In this document: piece by piece, positions 1 to 6,794 of the stretch
Layout of the letters: the number at the start of each line of letters is the position of its first letter
Position numbering within the stretch: position 1 is the first letter of the stretch
Source of the DNA: an uncultured Phycisphaerales bacterium
Lineage (GTDB): Bacteria; Planctomycetota; Phycisphaerae; WQYP01
Direction of reading: 5' to 3'
Assembly: GCA_937901265.1 (NCBI GenBank)
Contig: CALCHA010000443.1
Location: forward strand, 1-14,806
DNA: 14,806 nt
The notes under the pieces: model-generated
What the model was told of the DNA's origin: nothing
Databases searched by the model: none
Seen by the model: only the letters and a program-made list of their open reading frames with translations
Translations under genes and position numbers: made by a program

Positions 1-41
1 TAGCGTGCTGACAAGTGAATATTCTTTTGTCAGGTAGAATG

Positions 42-1391
42 ATGAACCAGGAACTTCTTCGCCACGTGGATTCGATTTCGCGTGACACCCCCATCGACAA
101 GGAATCCATCTTCCTCGACATCGAGGCGGCCCTGCTGTCGGCGGCGCGGAAGTTCTATGGGGAAGTGGACGATGTTGCCGCGGCGATTGACCGCATGACC
201 GGGGACATCTCGGTGTCGAAGGGCGGCACACTGATCGACTACCGGGAGTTTGGGCGGATTGCGGCGCAGACGGCCAAGCAGGTGCTGATTCAGAAGATCC
301 GCGAGAATGAGCGGACCAGCATTTTTGATGAATATGCGGAGCGGAAGGGGCAGATCATCACGGGGACGGTGGCGCGGTTCGAGGGCGGGGTGCTGGTGGT
401 GAGCCTTGGGCGGTCGGAGGGGTTCCTGCCGCGGTCGGAACAGATTCCGGGCGAGTCGCACAACAACGGCGACCGGATTCGGTGTCTGGTGCTGGACGTG
501 CGGGATGCGGGGAACCAGGTGAAGATCATTCTGTCGCGGTCGCATCCCGATTTCATCCGGCGGCTTTTCGAGCTGGAAGTGCCGGAGGTGCAGGAGCGCG
601 TGATCGAAGTGAAGGCCTTGGCGCGGGAGGCGGGGTATCGGACGAAGATCGCGGTGACGAGCATCGACACGAAGGTGGATGCGGTGGGAGCGTGCGTGGG
701 CGTGCGTGGAAGCCGCATCAAAAACATCGTGGACGAATTGGGCGGCGAGAAGATTGACATTGTGCGGTGGAACGAATCGTCGCAGATTCTGATCACGAAC
801 TCGCTGAAGCCGGCGGAGATCGTGGACACGTCGCTGAACTTTGAAATGAACCGTGCGACGGTGGTGGTCAATGAGGACCAGTTGTCGCTGGCGATCGGGA
901 AGCGTGGGCAGAACGTGCGTCTGGCGGCACGTCTCACGGGGTGGGACATCGATATTCTCACGCCGCCGGAATACAACAAGGGTCTGGTGGATCTGGAGCG
1001 GTCGCTCAAGGCGATTGAAGGGGTGGACGAGAAGATGCTGGACCGGATGGTGGCTCTTGGGGTGATCAACCTTCTGGACATCGAGGAGGTGGGGACGGAT
1101 CCGCTGATCAAGGAGCTGGAAATCGCGCCGGAACTGGCGGAGCGGATCGCGACGGTCGCGGCGGAAGAGGCCAAGCGGATCGCGCAGGAGGATGCCGCGC
1201 GGCGTGCGGCAGATGAAGAGGCGAAGCGGAATCAGACGTCGCCGCTGGAAGCAGCGTTGGCGGCACCGGTCCCTGAAGGGGGCGGTGAAGGATCCGCTGC
1301 GGAGACCACCCCGGCCCCGGCCCTCTCGCCGCTGGATGCGGCGGCGGCGGCCCCGACCCCCGAACCCGCGCCCGTCGCGGGCGGGCAGTGA
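42..1391 (+). CDS. nusA: Transcription termination/antitermination factor NusA
   Basis: NusA binds RNA polymerase and nascent RNA and modulates pausing, termination and antitermination. The 449-residue product shows the family layout: an N-terminal polymerase-binding domain (about 1-100), an S1 RNA-binding domain (about 103-168, GQIITGTVARFEGG), KH1 (about 200-265, with GVRGSRIKNIVDELGGEKIDI) and KH2 (about 270-308, LAIGKRGQNVRLAARLTGW). A helical C-terminal segment (about 314-375) precedes an Ala/Pro/Glu-rich, probably disordered tail (376-449). In-frame starts also exist at 15 (GTG) and 39 (ATG). I chose the ATG at 42 because MNQELLRHVDSI matches the usual NusA N-terminus and AGGT at 32-35 lies 6 bases upstream. 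It is the first gene of a cluster with infB and rbfA, the common bacterial order. Codons here favour G at the third position. Identification is very secure; only the exact start is uncertain. Confidence 0.95.
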   Translation: MNQELLRHVDSISRDTPIDKESIFLDIEAALLSAARKFYGEVDDVAAAIDRMTGDISVSKGGTLIDYREFGRIAAQTAKQVLIQKIRENERTSIFDEYAERKGQIITGTVARFEGGVLVVSLGRSEGFLPRSEQIPGESHNNGDRIRCLVLDVRDAGNQVKIILSRSHPDFIRRLFELEVPEVQERVIEVKALAREAGYRTKIAVTSIDTKVDAVGACVGVRGSRIKNIVDELGGEKIDIVRWNESSQILITNSLKPAEIVDTSLNFEMNRATVVVNEDQLSLAIGKRGQNVRLAARLTGWDIDILTPPEYNKGLVDLERSLKAIEGVDEKMLDRMVALGVINLLDIEEVGTDPLIKELEIAPELAERIATVAAEEAKRIAQEDAARRAADEEAKRNQTSPLEAALAAPVPEGGGEGSAAETTPAPALSPLDAAAAAPTPEPAPVAGGQ

Positions 1392-1405
1392 GGTGAACGA
1401 CAGAA

Positions 1406-1528
1406 ATGGCAATGATTAAGCAACGGTTAATTCGTCAACGTCGTCCACGCAAACAGGGCCTACCAGTCATCCAACTAAAGATTCCCACACGGCACTTCGC
1501 CGCTGGGTCTATCGGGAGTTATTCTTGA
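1406..1528 (+). CDS. Possible small basic ORF coupled to infB
   Basis: This 40-codon ORF lies in the nusA-infB gap. Its ATG at 1406 (another in-frame ATG at 1412) follows AGGTGA at 1391-1396 with a 9-base spacer. Its TGA stop (1526-1528) overlaps the infB TTG start codon (1525-1527) in a TTGA arrangement, which would couple termination to infB initiation. The predicted peptide begins MAMIKQRLIRQRRPRKQ, is Arg/Lys-rich and resembles no family I recognise. Many bacteria carry a small basic YlxR protein at this locus, but this peptide is too short and lacks a recognisable YlxR pattern. Codon use is more AT-rich than its neighbours, which argues against it. It could be a translated leader, a remnant, or a chance ORF in the infB 5' region. 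Confidence 0.3.
   Translation: MAMIKQRLIRQRRPRKQGLPVIQLKIPTRHFAAGSIGSYS
1514..1518 (+). promoter_or_regulatory. Ribosome binding site fixing the TTG start of infB
   Basis: GGGAG lies 6 bases before TTG at 1525. No ATG or GTG occurs in frame in the roughly 85 bases upstream that I read through, and translation from this TTG gives the typical IF2 N-terminus, so the rare TTG start is well supported. Confidence 0.7.
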
Positions 1529-4500
1529 GTCTCAAAGTCTTCCAACTTGCCAAAGAATTAGGGATCGACAGCAAGGCGATCGTCAAGAAGTGCAAAGACG
1601 AGCAGATCCCGAACATCGAAACGCACATGAGCACCGTGACAGCGGGCCTTGCGGCGACGATTCGCGAGTGGTTCTCCTCCGGGGGGCTGCGGACCGCGAT
1701 CGAGTCCACTGCGCACATCGAGGCGGCCAAGATTCAGAAGGCACCGCGCAAGCGCGGCGGCTCGAAGAAGTCCAGCGGCGGCGGCTCGAGCGACACGGGC
1801 AACACGGCGGTGGCTGAGATGCCCGAGTTCGAAGGCGATGGTGAGGGCCAGGGCGATCAGGCGTCCGACGGTTCCGAGCCGGAGGCCAGCGCGTCGGATG
1901 AGCAGACCGTCGAATCGGCGCAGACGAGCGAGCCCGTTGAGGCAGCACCGGTGATTGCGACCGAAGCGCCGACGGCAGAGCCGGCAGTCGAGCCGGAACC
2001 CGTGGTGGCGGCTGCGGAAGCCGCCCCGACCGCGTCCGAAGCGGTGTCGGTTGAAGCGGGTGGTGAAACCCCGGTCACTGAGGGAACTCCCGTGACTCCC
2101 GCCCTCGAGGAAATTGCGGAGGCGACCGCGGTCGCTCCGGTGAAGCCGGTACACCCCGCCGAGGTTGCGGCACCGGTCATTCCAACGGCCCCGCCCCGTG
2201 CGGTGACGCCGTCGACGCCGGTCGCGCCCGTGAAGCCGGTGCGTCCGGCGGCAGGCGCGGCGAGCGCGGCAAGCGCCGCCCCCGCGGCGCCGGTGTTACA
2301 GCAGCCGGTGCGTGCGACGGTGATGCCCAAGGGTATCCCCAACGTGCCCACCCGGCCGACGAATGTGTCGCCGGTGGGTCCGCAGGTTCGTCCCGCCCCG
2401 GCGCAATTGCAGGGTCCGCGCGTGATTCGCGTGGAGCAGCCGGACCAGCTACCGGCCCCGCGGCGGATGCCGCCCCGCGCTCCCAGCGGCGGTGGCCAGG
2501 GAATGGGTGGTTCGGGTGGCCCGCCGCGCAGCCCCGGCTTCGCGATGCCGCCTTTGCCGGCGTCCGGCTCACCGGCCGGTCGCAACCGCACGGGCCGCGA
2601 GTCGACGGCTCCGGTGGATGATGAAGAGACAGCAGCCAAGAAGAAGGCCCGCACGAACCGCCGCGGGGTGGGAACGGGTCGCCGCGGCGACGCCGGCTCC
2701 GATGCCATCCGCGAGTGGCGTGAAGCGGATCTTCTGGAACGGCAGGACCGCATCGCCGGTTCGGCTGGCGCCTTGCGGGAGCGCAAGCGTGAGATGTCGA
2801 AGCAGCTGCGTTCAGCGAATGCACCGCACGGCACAGCGCAGCGTTCCACCCACGTCGAGATTATTCCGCCGGTGACCATCCGCGAACTTTCCGAGGCGAT
2901 GGGCGTCAAGTCCAGCGACATCCTCAAGAAGCTGATGGCGCAGGGAGTGATGGCGACGGTCAACCAGATCATTGAGCCGGAAACGGCGCAGGTTCTGGCG
3001 CTGGAATTCGGGCTGGAGCTGGTGATCAAGCAGCGCGAGAGCGAGGCGGCGATCCTGGAGCGGCAGTACAAGGAGCGCGAGGCGACCGCCGAGAAGGTGG
3101 CCCGGCCCCCGGTCGTCACGATCCTGGGGCACGTCGACCACGGCAAGACCAGCCTGCTGGACAAGATTCGTTCAGCCAACGTCGCCAGCGGCGAAGCGGG
3201 CGGCATCACGCAGCATGTCGGCGCGTACACGGTCGAACTGGCCGGCAGCGACGGCAAGATGAAGCGCGTGACGTTCCTCGACACCCCCGGTCACCAGGCT
3301 TTCACGGCGATGCGAGCGCGCGGGGCGAACGTGACCGACGTGGTGGTGCTGGTGGTGGCGGCCGACGACGGGGTGATGCCGCAGACGGTCGAGTCGATCA
3401 ACCATGCCAAGGCGGCCGGCGTGCCGATCGTCGTGGCGATGAACAAGATCGACAAGGCGGAAGCGAACCCGAACAAGGTGCTCGGTCAGCTTGCGGAAAA
3501 TGGGCTCAACCCGGCGGAATGGGGAGGCGACACGGAAGTGGTTCGGACCTCCGCATCGACGGGGCAGGGCGTGAAGGAACTGATCGAATATCTGGATTAC
3601 GTGGCCACGCTGCGTGAGCTGAAGGCTTCGCCGACGCTTCCGGGCCGTGGTTCGGTGATCGAATCGTTCATGGATCCCAACCGCGGCGTGGTCGCCCGGA
3701 TTCTCGTGCAGAACGGGACGCTGAAGATCGGCGACACCGTGGTGTGCGGTCCGGCGTGGGGCCGCGTGCGGTCGCTCACGGACGACAAGGGCAAGCAGAT
3801 CCCGTTTGCGGGCCCGGCGTCGCCGGTCGAAGTGATGGGTCTGGACACGGTTCCGGGCTCGGGCGACAGGCTTTACGCGATTGAAGACGCCAACGAGGCG
3901 CGTGAAATCGCGGATGAGCGTAAGCAGGCGGATCGTGCCGGCGAGATCGCCCAGCGGTCCAAAGTCACGCTGGAAAATCTGTTCGACACCATCCAGCAGG
4001 GCACCGTCAAGGAATTGCGGGTCATCCTCAAGGGGGACGTGCAGGGCTCCGTGGACGTGCTCAAACAACTGCTCACCGAGGAGCTCTCGAAGGAAGTCAA
4101 AGTACGGCTGCTGCACGCGGCGGTCGGCGGGATCAGCGAAAGCGACGTGCTGCTGGCGGAAGCCTCCGATGCGATCATCATCGGGTTCTCGGTGGTGCCC
4201 GACGAAACGGCGCGCAAGATGGCCGAGAGCCTCGGCGTGGAAGTGCGGCTCTACCGCGTCATCTACGAGATCACCGACGACATCCGCAAGGCGCTCACGG
4301 GCATGCTCTCGCCGACGAAGCAGGACCAGGTGCTTGGCCACGCGGAAATCCGTCAGGTCATCAAGGTGACGCGTCACGGCAACATCGCGGGCTGCATGGT
4401 GACCGACGGGCTGCTGCAGCGGAACAACAAGTACCGGTTGATCCGCGACGGTGCGGTGGTCGCCGAGAACCTCGGCCTCGACAGCCTCAAACGCTTCAAG

Positions 4501-4623
4501 GAGGACGTCAAGGAAGTCCGCGGCGGCGTCGAGTGCGGGCTGAAGCTCACGGGGTATGACGACATCAAGGTGGGCGACCGCGTGGAAGCTTATAAGATCG
4601 TTGACGTCGCAAGATCGCTTTAA
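1525..4623 (+). CDS. infB: Translation initiation factor IF-2
   Basis: IF2 is the GTPase that delivers initiator fMet-tRNA to the 30S subunit and promotes subunit joining. The 1032-residue product starts with an IF2_N helical domain (about 1-50, [19 protein letters not shown]), followed by a long Ala/Pro/Val/Glu-rich linker (about 75-370) and an Arg/Lys-rich stretch (about 370-440). A second IF2_N module follows (about 444-505, [20 protein letters not shown]). The G domain carries G1 GHVDHGKTS (from G535), DTPGH (D586) and NKID (N640). Domains II-IV follow to the C-terminus, including [17 protein letters not shown] and a [14 protein letters not shown] end. At 1032 residues it is longer than the roughly 890-residue E. 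coli form, and the extra length is in the linker. The start is TTG with a good Shine-Dalgarno. The stop is TAA, followed by a heptad-repeat hairpin region. Confidence 0.97.
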   Translation: MSLKVFQLAKELGIDSKAIVKKCKDEQIPNIETHMSTVTAGLAATIREWFSSGGLRTAIESTAHIEAAKIQKAPRKRGGSKKSSGGGSSDTGNTAVAEMPEFEGDGEGQGDQASDGSEPEASASDEQTVESAQTSEPVEAAPVIATEAPTAEPAVEPEPVVAAAEAAPTASEAVSVEAGGETPVTEGTPVTPALEEIAEATAVAPVKPVHPAEVAAPVIPTAPPRAVTPSTPVAPVKPVRPAAGAASAASAAPAAPVLQQPVRATVMPKGIPNVPTRPTNVSPVGPQVRPAPAQLQGPRVIRVEQPDQLPAPRRMPPRAPSGGGQGMGGSGGPPRSPGFAMPPLPASGSPAGRNRTGRESTAPVDDEETAAKKKARTNRRGVGTGRRGDAGSDAIREWREADLLERQDRIAGSAGALRERKREMSKQLRSANAPHGTAQRSTHVEIIPPVTIRELSEAMGVKSSDILKKLMAQGVMATVNQIIEPETAQVLALEFGLELVIKQRESEAAILERQYKEREATAEKVARPPVVTILGHVDHGKTSLLDKIRSANVASGEAGGITQHVGAYTVELAGSDGKMKRVTFLDTPGHQAFTAMRARGANVTDVVVLVVAADDGVMPQTVESINHAKAAGVPIVVAMNKIDKAEANPNKVLGQLAENGLNPAEWGGDTEVVRTSASTGQGVKELIEYLDYVATLRELKASPTLPGRGSVIESFMDPNRGVVARILVQNGTLKIGDTVVCGPAWGRVRSLTDDKGKQIPFAGPASPVEVMGLDTVPGSGDRLYAIEDANEAREIADERKQADRAGEIAQRSKVTLENLFDTIQQGTVKELRVILKGDVQGSVDVLKQLLTEELSKEVKVRLLHAAVGGISESDVLLAEASDAIIIGFSVVPDETARKMAESLGVEVRLYRVIYEITDDIRKALTGMLSPTKQDQVLGHAEIRQVIKVTRHGNIAGCMVTDGLLQRNNKYRLIRDGAVVAENLGLDSLKRFKEDVKEVRGGVECGLKLTGYDDIKVGDRVEAYKIVDVARSL
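2131..2250 (+). repeat. Two in-frame VAPVKPV repeats in the IF2 linker
   Basis: The linker of IF2 contains two similar 30-base segments at 2131-2160 and 2221-2250, exactly 90 bases apart. They encode [10 protein letters not shown] and [10 protein letters not shown]. They suggest growth of the disordered linker by local duplication. Synonymous differences between the copies show the duplication is not recent. Confidence 0.55.
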
Positions 4624-4626
4624 AAA

Positions 4627-4702
4627 GTTTCAAGCCAAGAGTTTCGAGTTTCAAGGATCGTCTTGAAGCTCGAAACTCGAAATTTGGGACTCAAAACTCA
4701 TC
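4627..4702 (+). repeat. Inverted heptamer array filling the infB-DUF503 gap
   Basis: From 4627 to the base before the DUF503 ATG the sequence parses into 7-base units without a phase break. The left units include GTTTCAA, GTTTCGA and GTTTCAA. The right units are CTTGAAG, CTCGAAA, CTCGAAA and CTCAAAA, essentially the same unit on the opposite strand. Units GCCAAGA, GGATCGT and TTTGGGA are degenerate. The array replaces a normal intergenic region and contains the hairpin listed separately. A related direct array precedes hisA. Confidence 0.7.
4639..4678 (+). other. 17-bp RNA hairpin after infB
   Basis: The arms 4639-4655 (GAGTTTCGAGTTTCAAG) and 4662-4678 (CTTGAAGCTCGAAACTC) are complementary over 17 positions with one G-U wobble (4649/4668) and a 6-base loop, GATCGT. 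No T-tract follows on the + strand, so it does not look like a standard intrinsic terminator. A role in mRNA stability, processing, or exposure of the downstream start codon is possible. The hairpin is a direct consequence of the inverted heptamer array. Confidence 0.75.
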
Positions 4703-4996
4703 ATGCTCATCGGGATTCTGCAACTGGACCTGAAAATCGGCGATGCCCTCAATTTGAAGGACAAACGCAAGATCGTGCGGTCGCTCAAGGATAAGTGGCA
4801 CCACCATCACAACGTGAGCGCGGCGGAAGTGGATCACCTCGACCATCCGCAGCACGCGTTGATCGGGGTGGCGCTGGTGGGCAGCGATGCCCGCCACCTG
4901 GAGAGTTCGCTGGCGAAGCTGGTGGAGTCGGTGAAGCACGAACGTTATGCGGAGCTGCTGGACTTCCGCATTGAAGTCGTTTCGGGCCGCGATTGA
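4703..4996 (+). CDS. DUF503 family protein (YlxP-like)
   Basis: This 97-residue protein matches the DUF503/YlxP family in length and motifs: an N-terminal strand MLIGILQLDLKI, the SLKDKR-like block (LKDKRKIVRSLKDKW, about 18-32), NVSAAEVD (about 37-44), and a conserved middle part ALIGVALVGSDARH, ending in a LLDFRIEVV strand. The family is small and cytosolic. It typically lies between infB and rbfA, as here, and has been linked to ribosome assembly or translation, but its biochemical role is not firmly established. The ATG is the first codon after the heptamer array. GGGA at 4686-4689 is 13 bases upstream, so the Shine-Dalgarno is weak or distant. A His run (HHHH, about 33-36) is a minor oddity. 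Family assignment is secure; function is not. Confidence 0.92.
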   Translation: MLIGILQLDLKIGDALNLKDKRKIVRSLKDKWHHHHNVSAAEVDHLDHPQHALIGVALVGSDARHLESSLAKLVESVKHERYAELLDFRIEVVSGRD

Positions 4997-5030
4997 CGGC
5001 TCGAACTGGGATACCCGGAGATCGCCCTAC

Positions 5031-5474
5031 ATGCCCAAATCGGTTCGACAACAGAAGGTCGCCGCACAGATCCAGAAGATCGTGGCGATGGCGATACAGC
5101 GGGATGTGGCGGACCCGCGCGTGGATGGGCTGGTGAGTGTCACGCGGGTGGATGTCTCGCCGGACCTGCGGGAGGCGAAGGTGTGGCTGAGCATTCTGGC
5201 GGCGAAGCGGCCGGACGCGACGGTGCTGGCGGGCATTCGCTCCGCGGGCGGTCGGATCCAGAGCGAGATCGCCGACAACCTGCCGCTGCGGAACATTCCG
5301 CGATTGACCTACGCCCTCGATGACACGCTCAAGAAGCAGGCGGAGATTCTGCAGAAGATTCACGAGGCAATGGCAGACACCCCCGGCGTCAAAGGCGTCG
5401 CGGAGGGCAGCGACTCTCCGGAAGATGGATCTCCGGCCGCGCGCACCGACGAAGGTTCCGGCGGCCCCGAATAA
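5031..5474 (+). CDS. rbfA: 30S ribosome-binding factor RbfA
   Basis: RbfA is a KH-like protein that binds the immature 30S subunit and helps 16S rRNA 5'-end maturation, especially in the cold. The 147-residue product has the family signatures: SVRQQKVAAQIQKIVAMAIQRDV at the N-terminus, DPRVDGLVSVTRVDVSPDLREAKVWLS (about 28-54), and LPLRNIPRLTYALDDTLKKQAEI (about 84-106). The last 30 residues are an acidic, low-complexity tail (EGSDSPEDGS). An earlier in-frame start at 4947 would overlap DUF503 and add non-family residues. The ATG at 5031 has GGAG at 5017-5020 and begins with the canonical MPKSVRQQK. It lies 34 bases after DUF503, probably in the same transcript as infB. Confidence 0.93.
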   Translation: MPKSVRQQKVAAQIQKIVAMAIQRDVADPRVDGLVSVTRVDVSPDLREAKVWLSILAAKRPDATVLAGIRSAGGRIQSEIADNLPLRNIPRLTYALDDTLKKQAEILQKIHEAMADTPGVKGVAEGSDSPEDGSPAARTDEGSGGPE

Positions 5475-5502
5475 CCTCGATTCCTACGCATCAGGCGGAA
5501 CT

Positions 5503-6258
5503 ATGAACAAGGCCAGTGTGAAGCTCGACGCTCTCAAGAAAGTTGTTGCCCGTCTCATCAAGGCGGCCCCCGCGCGCCGTCCGGAGCCGGCGGACCCGCT
5601 GACGCGGTTGATCCGCGCGTTTCTGGAGTATGACTGCGATGAGGCCCGGGCGTCGGCCGCGGAGCGCAAGATCCAGGAAAACATGGTGGACTTCAACGAG
5701 CTGCGGGTGACGCCGGCGATTGAGTTGGCGGCGCTTCTGGGGGCGCGCTATCCGTTTGCGGAATCGCGTTGCTCGGCCCTGCATCGAACGCTCCAGTCGG
5801 TCTTCGACCGCGAGCATCACATGCGGCTGGACTCGCTCAAGGAAATGAAGAAAAACGACATCCGCACCTACCTGCAGTCGCTGGCGGGCATCAACAGCTA
5901 CGTCGAGGCGGCGGTCAGCGTGGATTGTTTCGGCATCTGCGCGGCGCCGCTGGACACCAAGCTGCTGCTGTGGCTGGTATCCAAGGATGCGTTGCCCGAG
6001 GGCATCGACCTCAAGACGGCGCAGCATTCGATCGAGCGGACGCTGAAAGCCAACGAGGCGGAGGACTTTTTTCACGGGTCGCGCAAGGAGCTGGAGGGGT
6101 GGTCGCCGCGCTCCTGGCCGCAGGTGGCCAAGGTGCCCTCGCCGATCCTCGCCCCGCCGCCGATCGAGGGCGCCATCGAGGCGAACCGGCGTATTCCCCA
6201 GCCGCCGCCGCCGGATGCGGTGAAGCCCAAGCCGATCGCCGTGGTCAAGAAAAAATAA
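5503..6258 (+). CDS. Endonuclease III-like (HhH-GPD fold) protein lacking catalytic lysine
   Basis: This 251-residue protein is not an obvious named gene. Residues about 31-200 follow the layout of endonuclease III/HhH-GPD proteins: a helix DPLTRLIRAFLEYDC, a helix in the usual post-substrate region, a helix-hairpin-helix-like block at about 125-150 (LQSLAGINSYVEAAVSVDCFGI), then PLDTKL, equivalent to the VDTHV segment that holds the catalytic Asp (D151 here). In active bifunctional glycosylases the hairpin reads LPGVGRKTA with a catalytic Lys. Here that position is Tyr133 or nearby, with no Lys, and the C-terminal FeS cysteine cluster is absent. It may bind DNA or be a divergent family member. 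The tail (about 205-251) is Pro-rich and ends KPKPIAVVKKK. I chose the ATG at 5503 (AGGCGGA at 5493-5499) because the upstream extension overlaps rbfA out of frame. The fold assignment is inference. Confidence 0.6.
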   Translation: MNKASVKLDALKKVVARLIKAAPARRPEPADPLTRLIRAFLEYDCDEARASAAERKIQENMVDFNELRVTPAIELAALLGARYPFAESRCSALHRTLQSVFDREHHMRLDSLKEMKKNDIRTYLQSLAGINSYVEAAVSVDCFGICAAPLDTKLLLWLVSKDALPEGIDLKTAQHSIERTLKANEAEDFFHGSRKELEGWSPRSWPQVAKVPSPILAPPPIEGAIEANRRIPQPPPPDAVKPKPIAVVKKK

Positions 6259-6276
6259 CCCCGAAAGGAGTGCGTC

Positions 6277-6744
6277 ATGCCGCTGCAGACAGGTCAGCCC
6301 GCCCCCGATTTTTCGCTCGATTCCACGACCGGCCGACCGATTGCGCTGGCCGATCTTCGAGGGAAGAAGGTGGTGCTCTACTTTTATCCGAAGGATGACA
6401 CGCCCGGGTGCACCACGGAGGCGTGCAATTTCCGCGACGCGTTTGCGGAGTTTGAAGGCGCGAACGCCGTGATTCTGGGCGTTTCGCCGGACGACGTCTC
6501 CAGCCACCACGATTTCAAGAACAAGTTCCACCTGCCCTTTCCGCTGCTGGCGGATCCCGACCACAAGATCGCGGAAGCGTACGACGTGTGGAAGGAAAAG
6601 TCGATGTATGGCAAGAAGTACATGGGGATCGAGCGGACGACTTTTGTGATCGACACGCAGGGGAATATTGCCACGATTTTTCCCAAGGTGAAGGTGGACG
6701 AGCACCAGAAGGAAGTGCTGGCGGCGCTGCAGGCGGCGCACTGA
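6277..6744 (+). CDS. bcp: Bcp/PrxQ-type thiol peroxiredoxin
   Basis: This 155-residue enzyme reduces hydrogen peroxide and organic hydroperoxides using thioredoxin-like electron donors in the cytosol. It has the AhpC/TSA thioredoxin fold, with the peroxidatic motif YPKDDTPGCTTEACNFRD. Cys45 is the peroxidatic cysteine. Cys50, five residues on, is the resolving cysteine typical of the atypical 2-Cys Bcp/PrxQ group. Further family marks are GVSPDD, LPFPLLADPDHKIAEAYDVW and the GIERTTFVID strand. The ATG follows a strong AAAGGAG (6264-6270) at a 6-base spacing. The gene is 18 bases after the HhH protein gene and probably co-transcribed with it. Both could be stress or DNA-damage related, but that link is only positional. 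Confidence 0.95.
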   Translation: MPLQTGQPAPDFSLDSTTGRPIALADLRGKKVVLYFYPKDDTPGCTTEACNFRDAFAEFEGANAVILGVSPDDVSSHHDFKNKFHLPFPLLADPDHKIAEAYDVWKEKSMYGKKYMGIERTTFVIDTQGNIATIFPKVKVDEHQKEVLAALQAAH

Positions 6745-6794
6745 CGCCAGACGCTTTCTCGCTTTTCGCGTGCTTCTGCCGATAATCCCCACGC

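Noticed and set aside
30..1412. Long antisense open frame (460 codons) across nusA
   Set aside because: The translation is a shadow of GC-rich nusA codons, very Arg/His/Pro-rich, with no domain and no Shine-Dalgarno. Similar long antisense frames cover infB and the prepilin peptidase.
4639..4678. Intrinsic terminator after infB
   Set aside because: The stem is strong but is followed by GAAATTTGGG, not a T-run, and DUF503 and rbfA are expected in the same transcript.
6781..6794. GATAAT just before the prepilin peptidase ATG as a leaderless promoter
   Set aside because: No matching -35 at 16-18 bases upstream, and the gene follows the peroxiredoxin closely. It may be a chance match.
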